From positions 1-7,617 of the forward strand of contig JAIXVO010000356.1 in NCBI GenBank assembly GCA_027482985.1: a DNA stretch of 7,617 nt, written 5' to 3'. The DNA comes from Cyanobacteriota bacterium (lineage in GTDB: Bacteria > Cyanobacteriota > Cyanobacteriia > Leptolyngbyales > Leptolyngbyaceae). The stretch's first letter is position 1; each line of letters starts with the position of its first letter. The position numbers and the translations under genes are program-made. Shown here one piece after another: positions 4,653 through 7,617 of this stretch. Below the pieces are notes generated by a model. It searched no databases, had not been told where the DNA came from, and saw only the letters and a program-made list of their open reading frames with translations.

Positions 4653-6182
4653 ATGCAGAAATGGCTTGAGCGATCGCGACAGAAATTCCCATTTCCGCTG
4701 ATCTTGACGGTGATCTTTGCGCTGGTGTGTGGGTTGGGGTTGTGGCGACATGAACTGTGGCGGGATGAACTGCAAATCTGGATGCTGGTGCGGGATAGTG
4801 ACTCCCTGATCCAGCTATTTCAGCATTTGCGGTATGAGACGGGGCATCCCTTCCTCTGGTATCTCTGTTTATATGGCGTGAGTCGGCTGACCCGTGATCC
4901 GCTGGCGATGCAAGGAGTGCATTGGGCGATCGCGACGGCGGCAGTCTATCTGGTGGCTCGCTACGCACCGTTTTCCCGCTGCCAGAAAAGTTTGTTTGCC
5001 TTTGGTTACTTCTCCTTATTTGAATTTGGGTTGATTAGCCGCAACTATGGGCTGGGGATGCTCTTGCTGTTTGGTGTGTGTGTGCTATTCCCGGCCCGTC
5101 GGCAACGCTATTGGCCGATCGCGATCCTGCTATTTCTGGCGAGTAATACGAACCTTTATTCGATGCTGTGTGCCGGGGCGATCGCGGCGATGCTCCTGCT
5201 GGAATGGCTGGGGCCACCGCGATCGCCGGGACAATGGCACCAACGACGGTGGGATCTGCTGGGGAGTGGGGCGATCGTGGTGGCGGGGCTGGTGCTGTGT
5301 GGGTTGCAGTTCATCAGTCCGCCGGATGCTGGCATTGCAACGGATGGCGTGAAACCCGTGGATCTGAAGCGGGTTGTTTCGGCACTGGCACTCATTTGGA
5401 AAAGTTATGCGCCCTTGCCCCCGCCCACACTGCACTTTTGGAATCAGAACATAGTCCGAGAAGGCGATGCCGCGCTGCTGTCTATCCTGCTGCTCGTGGG
5501 GGCGATCGCGATCTTCATCCGCAAACCGCTGATCCTCTTGCTTTATGGCAGTGGCACCGGAGCGATCGTCCTCATGGCGCTGCTGAAACATGGCGGCGGG
5601 GCGCGCCACTGGGGCTTTGCCTTTGTCCTATTCATTGTCTGCTTATGGTTGGCGGCGGACATTCCGGATGCCACCTATCGCCTCCCCCGCTGCTGGCGCT
5701 GGCTACATCAGCAGTTGAGCCAGCAACACACGATTTTTTTCACCGTCCTGCTCTGCCTGCAACTGGTGGCGGGACTGTTTGCCTATGGAATGGATTGGGT
5801 TTTACCCTTTTCCCAGGCGCAGGCTACCAGTCAATTCATTCAGCGTCAAAATCTAACCTCCCTGGCGCTGATTGGCGATCGCGATTGGGCCACGCTGACG
5901 GTATCCGGCTTTTTGGATCAGCCGCTGTTCTATCCCGCCAGCGATCGCGTCGGCACTTTTTTAATTTGGAATGACCAACGCCGCGATCGCCCCTGGCCGG
6001 AAGTGCTGCAACGCAGTCAGCAGTACCTTGCCAGCCAATCCCAATCGGGCTTTTGGATTCTGAATTACGCCCTCACACCCGCAGAGTTAGCACTGTTACC
6101 CCAGGCGGGGCAACCCACGGGACAATTTACGGGGGCGATCGTTGCGGATGAAAATTACTATCTGTACCCCAGCCAGCCATAA
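4653..6182 (+). CDS. Polytopic membrane protein, GT39/GT-C glycosyltransferase-like
   Basis: A 509-residue inner-membrane protein counted from the ATG at 4653; TTG (4632) and GTG (4641) in frame would add 7 or 4 residues. I prefer ATG because GGTGAG precedes it by 7 bases and the earlier starts overlap or adjoin the repeat. A first membrane helix (about 14-31) is followed by WRDELQIWMLVRD (36-48), where the D38-E39 pair in the first outer loop resembles the acidic catalytic motif of GT-C enzymes that use polyprenyl-phosphate sugars. YETGHPFLWYL (61-71) is the usual next conserved block. About eight to ten further hydrophobic helices follow, up to about residue 385, then a soluble C-terminal part of about 120 residues with no recognised domain. 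A glycan or lipid glycosylation role is an inference; many cyanobacterial relatives are simply called hypothetical. The ORF's base use matches its neighbours. Confidence 0.7.
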   Translation: MQKWLERSRQKFPFPLILTVIFALVCGLGLWRHELWRDELQIWMLVRDSDSLIQLFQHLRYETGHPFLWYLCLYGVSRLTRDPLAMQGVHWAIATAAVYLVARYAPFSRCQKSLFAFGYFSLFEFGLISRNYGLGMLLLFGVCVLFPARRQRYWPIAILLFLASNTNLYSMLCAGAIAAMLLLEWLGPPRSPGQWHQRRWDLLGSGAIVVAGLVLCGLQFISPPDAGIATDGVKPVDLKRVVSALALIWKSYAPLPPPTLHFWNQNIVREGDAALLSILLLVGAIAIFIRKPLILLLYGSGTGAIVLMALLKHGGGARHWGFAFVLFIVCLWLAADIPDATYRLPRCWRWLHQQLSQQHTIFFTVLLCLQLVAGLFAYGMDWVLPFSQAQATSQFIQRQNLTSLALIGDRDWATLTVSGFLDQPLFYPASDRVGTFLIWNDQRRDRPWPEVLQRSQQYLASQSQSGFWILNYALTPAELALLPQAGQPTGQFTGAIVADENYYLYPSQP

Positions 6183-6250
6183 GGAGAACGGGACCGGATC
6201 ACTGTCACAACCTTAGAAGATTACAAAGTTTTCCTGAGAATCTCTTAATC

Positions 6251-6279
6251 TTGTTTACAATCCAAATGTCAGGTATCAT
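6251..6279 (+). promoter_or_regulatory. Possible sigma-70 type promoter reading toward the sigma gene
   Basis: TTGTTT (6251-6256) and TATCAT (6274-6279) are separated by 17 bp. The -10 box matches TATAAT at five of six positions, but the -35 box matches at only three. If real, transcripts would begin near 6286 and carry a leader of about 500 nt before the sigma factor start. Confidence 0.25.
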
Positions 6280-6373
6280 TTTTTCTCTACTGGCAAATAG
6301 GATTCTAGTTTGCGGCTGTTTTGTTGCCCAGGATGCAATTAAGAATGGGGATCACCAGTAATCTCTAGGTAAT

Positions 6374-6682
6374 TTGACGGAACCTGCTGCGGGCGTGAAT
6401 GGTCGCAACCAAAGTCGCACTTTAATTACAAATTCTGAAGCAATTCTGATAATTGACCGAAAGGAGGAGATTCTTCAATTCATAAATGATACAATGCTTA
6501 ACATAGCAAAATTAAATGTTAACGGTAATCCGAGACCTTGTATGATTCATTCACTTTTTCAGCTTGATGAATTCGCTGTATCCCTGTTGGTGACAGCGAT
6601 CGCCCTGGTCATATCGCGCCGTTCTGCCCAAAATCATCCTGAGGCAGTTGCGATTCCAGTCAAGGTACGCGAAAATCAGTAA
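6374..6682 (+). CDS. Doubtful small ORF, hypothetical
   Basis: An open frame of 102 codons that would need a TTG start; the first internal ATGs are at 6494 (codon 41) and 6542 (codon 57). Near its end it encodes a hydrophobic run, FAVSLLVTAIALVIS (about residues 68-82), followed by SRR, which could be a single membrane helix. I recognise no family. There is no Shine-Dalgarno motif at the TTG; a strong AAGGAGG at 6461-6467 lies inside the frame, too far (27 bp) from the ATG at 6494. The AT-rich composition differs from the neighbouring genes. It may be a chance frame, or a small single-pass membrane protein starting at 6542 or 6494. Confidence 0.2.
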   Translation: MTEPAAGVNGRNQSRTLITNSEAILIIDRKEEILQFINDTMLNIAKLNVNGNPRPCMIHSLFQLDEFAVSLLVTAIALVISRRSAQNHPEAVAIPVKVRENQ

Positions 6683-6781
6683 CCTTTATCTTTCAAGTTC
6701 CTGTTCTAAAGCCTCTTTTATCAGTCAGTAGCATTAAACACTGACACTGTTTCTGCTTTTGCCCACCGTCCTCTCTCCCCG

Positions 6782-7617
6782 ATGAATGCTATGAAGACTT
6801 CCCAGACTTCATCCGACTTGGTTCGCACTTACCTGCGAGAAATCGGTCGTGTCCCCCTGTTGACTCATGAGCAAGAGGTTTTATGTGGTAAGCAAGTCCA
6901 GCGTTTAGCGGCTTTAAATGATGTCAAGGATCAATTAGCAAATCAGCTCGGTCAGGCACCTTCGTTTGCGGAGTGGGCAGCAGGGGGCAAACTTTCTGAA
7001 GCTGAATTGCGGCAGGCGGTCGCGGAAGGTGAGCACGCTAAACGCAAGATGGTAGAGGCAAACTTACGGCTGGTCGTTTCGGTTGCCAAGAAATACACCA
7101 AGCGCAATGTGGATCTGTTGGATCTGATCCAGGAAGGCACCATTGGGATGCAGCGCGGCGTTGAGAAATTCGACCCGACGAAGGGTTATCGTTTCTCCAC
7201 TTATGCTTATTGGTGGATTCGGCAAGCAATTACGCGGGCGATCGCCGAAAAAGGTCGCACCATTCGCCTCCCGATTCACATTACCGAAAAGCTCAACAAA
7301 ATCAAGAAGGCTCAACGCCAACTGTCTCAGCAATTGGGACGTGCCGCCACGATTTCCGAACTAGCTCAGGAGTTGGAATTGACTCCTAAACAAGTGCGGG
7401 ATTACCTGGAGCAGTCGCGTCAACCCCTATCCCTCGATTTGCGGGTGGGTGACAACCAGGACACCGAACTGGGCGAACTCCTGGAAGATACAGGCACTTC
7501 CCCAGAAGAATTTGCCCTGCAATCTTCTCTGAAGACAGATCTGGAAAGCTTGATGGCAGATCTCACACCGCAACAACGGCAAGTTTTGACGTTACGCTTT
7601 GGGTTGGATGATGGTCA
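6782..7617 (+). CDS. Sigma-70 family RNA polymerase sigma factor, group 2 (partial, cut at window end)
   Basis: The first 278 codons are present and the frame is open to the edge (two bases of the next codon remain). Region 1.2 is seen as [21 protein letters not shown] (12-32), region 2 as [15 protein letters not shown] (91-105), [19 protein letters not shown] (114-132) and [15 protein letters not shown] (136-150) with the -10 recognition helix, region 3 as [20 protein letters not shown] (161-180), and the start of region 4 as [15 protein letters not shown] (261-275). The helix-turn-helix of region 4.2 lies beyond the window. The near-identity to primary sigma in region 2 with a short N-terminus and no long region 1.1 fits cyanobacterial group 2 factors (SigB/SigC/SigD type), which redirect RNA polymerase under stress or changed nutrients. 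I cannot assign which paralogue. The start may be the ATG at 6782 or 6791; neither has a Shine-Dalgarno motif. Confidence 0.95.
   Translation, partial: MNAMKTSQTSSDLVRTYLREIGRVPLLTHEQEVLCGKQVQRLAALNDVKDQLANQLGQAPSFAEWAAGGKLSEAELRQAVAEGEHAKRKMVEANLRLVVSVAKKYTKRNVDLLDLIQEGTIGMQRGVEKFDPTKGYRFSTYAYWWIRQAITRAIAEKGRTIRLPIHITEKLNKIKKAQRQLSQQLGRAATISELAQELELTPKQVRDYLEQSRQPLSLDLRVGDNQDTELGELLEDTGTSPEEFALQSSLKTDLESLMADLTPQQRQVLTLRFGLDDG

Larger units (their letters stand above)
6183..6781. other. Long, AT-richer region upstream of the sigma factor gene
   Basis: These 599 bp have visibly more A and T than the flanking genes, especially 6183-6560. Only one HIP1-type site is present (around 6597-6604). 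No tRNA, riboswitch or clear rho-independent terminator was recognised after the membrane-protein gene. It holds one doubtful ORF (6374-6682) and one weak promoter candidate (6251-6279). Directly before the sigma start codon is a pyrimidine-rich leader (6750-6780) without a Shine-Dalgarno motif. Long regulatory leaders are plausible for a stress-type sigma gene, but this is inference. Confidence 0.55.

Noticed and set aside
5168..5974. A 268-codon plus-strand open frame inside the membrane-protein gene
   Set aside because: It is in another frame of the gene at 4653-6182, whose frame gives regular hydrophobic helices and the family motifs; the alternative is Ala/Gly/Arg/His-rich and featureless.
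6461..6496. AAGGAGG as a ribosome binding site for a small ORF
   Set aside because: The nearest ATG (6486) gives only six codons, and the in-frame ATG at 6494 is 27 bp from the motif, too far for normal initiation.
6721..6749. Possible hairpin TCAGT...ACTGA before the sigma gene
   Set aside because: The stem is only about five pairs with a 10-nt loop and has no terminator tail; repeats of CAGT/ACTG of this length are expected by chance.

Overview
The window comes from a cyanobacterium. The evidence is the very frequent HIP1 octamer (GCGATCGC and near variants, inside genes and between them), a group 2 type primary-like sigma factor, a DCC-family thiol oxidoreductase and a Tat-exported orthocaspase relative of the kind cyanobacteria carry. 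Genus cannot be decided from the sequence. The mix looks chromosomal: no phage, plasmid, transposase, CRISPR, rRNA or tRNA feature was found.

Layout: (1) 102-701 (-) gamma-glutamylcyclotransferase-like protein; (2) 880-1290 (+) DCC/DUF393 thiol-disulfide oxidoreductase-like protein, divergent from the first; (3) 1291-1476, a short repeat-rich gap with a purine-rich GGAGTCA-type repeat and an 18-bp imperfect palindrome, between convergent genes; (4) 1477-3732 (-) a 751-residue Tat-exported caspase-fold protein in which both catalytic positions are replaced (His to Phe, Cys to Ser); (5) 3733-4055, a divergent spacer with two 18-bp direct repeats close to the orthocaspase start and a structured inverted-repeat element; (6) 4056-4514 (+) a compact EVE-domain protein; (7) 4653-6182 (+) a polytopic GT39/GT-C-like membrane protein; (8) 6183-6781, a long, relatively AT-rich region with a doubtful small ORF and one weak promoter candidate; (9) 6782 to the window edge (+) the first 278 codons of a sigma-70 family group 2 sigma factor, cut by the window end.

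The genes do not form an obvious pathway or operon. The best leads are the inactivated (Phe/Ser) orthocaspase and the pair of related inverted arms of about 100 nt that bracket the EVE gene almost exactly (arms 3950-4049 and 4512-4616; the gene starts 7 nt after the first arm and its stop codon is the first three bases of the second). Each arm consists of a GGAGTCA-type heptamer run, a purine/pyrimidine-skewed tract and a hairpin. A partial relative of the arms lies directly behind the DCC gene, so this is a dispersed intergenic repeat family. Whether the EVE arrangement is a mobile cassette or two chance insertions cannot be decided here.
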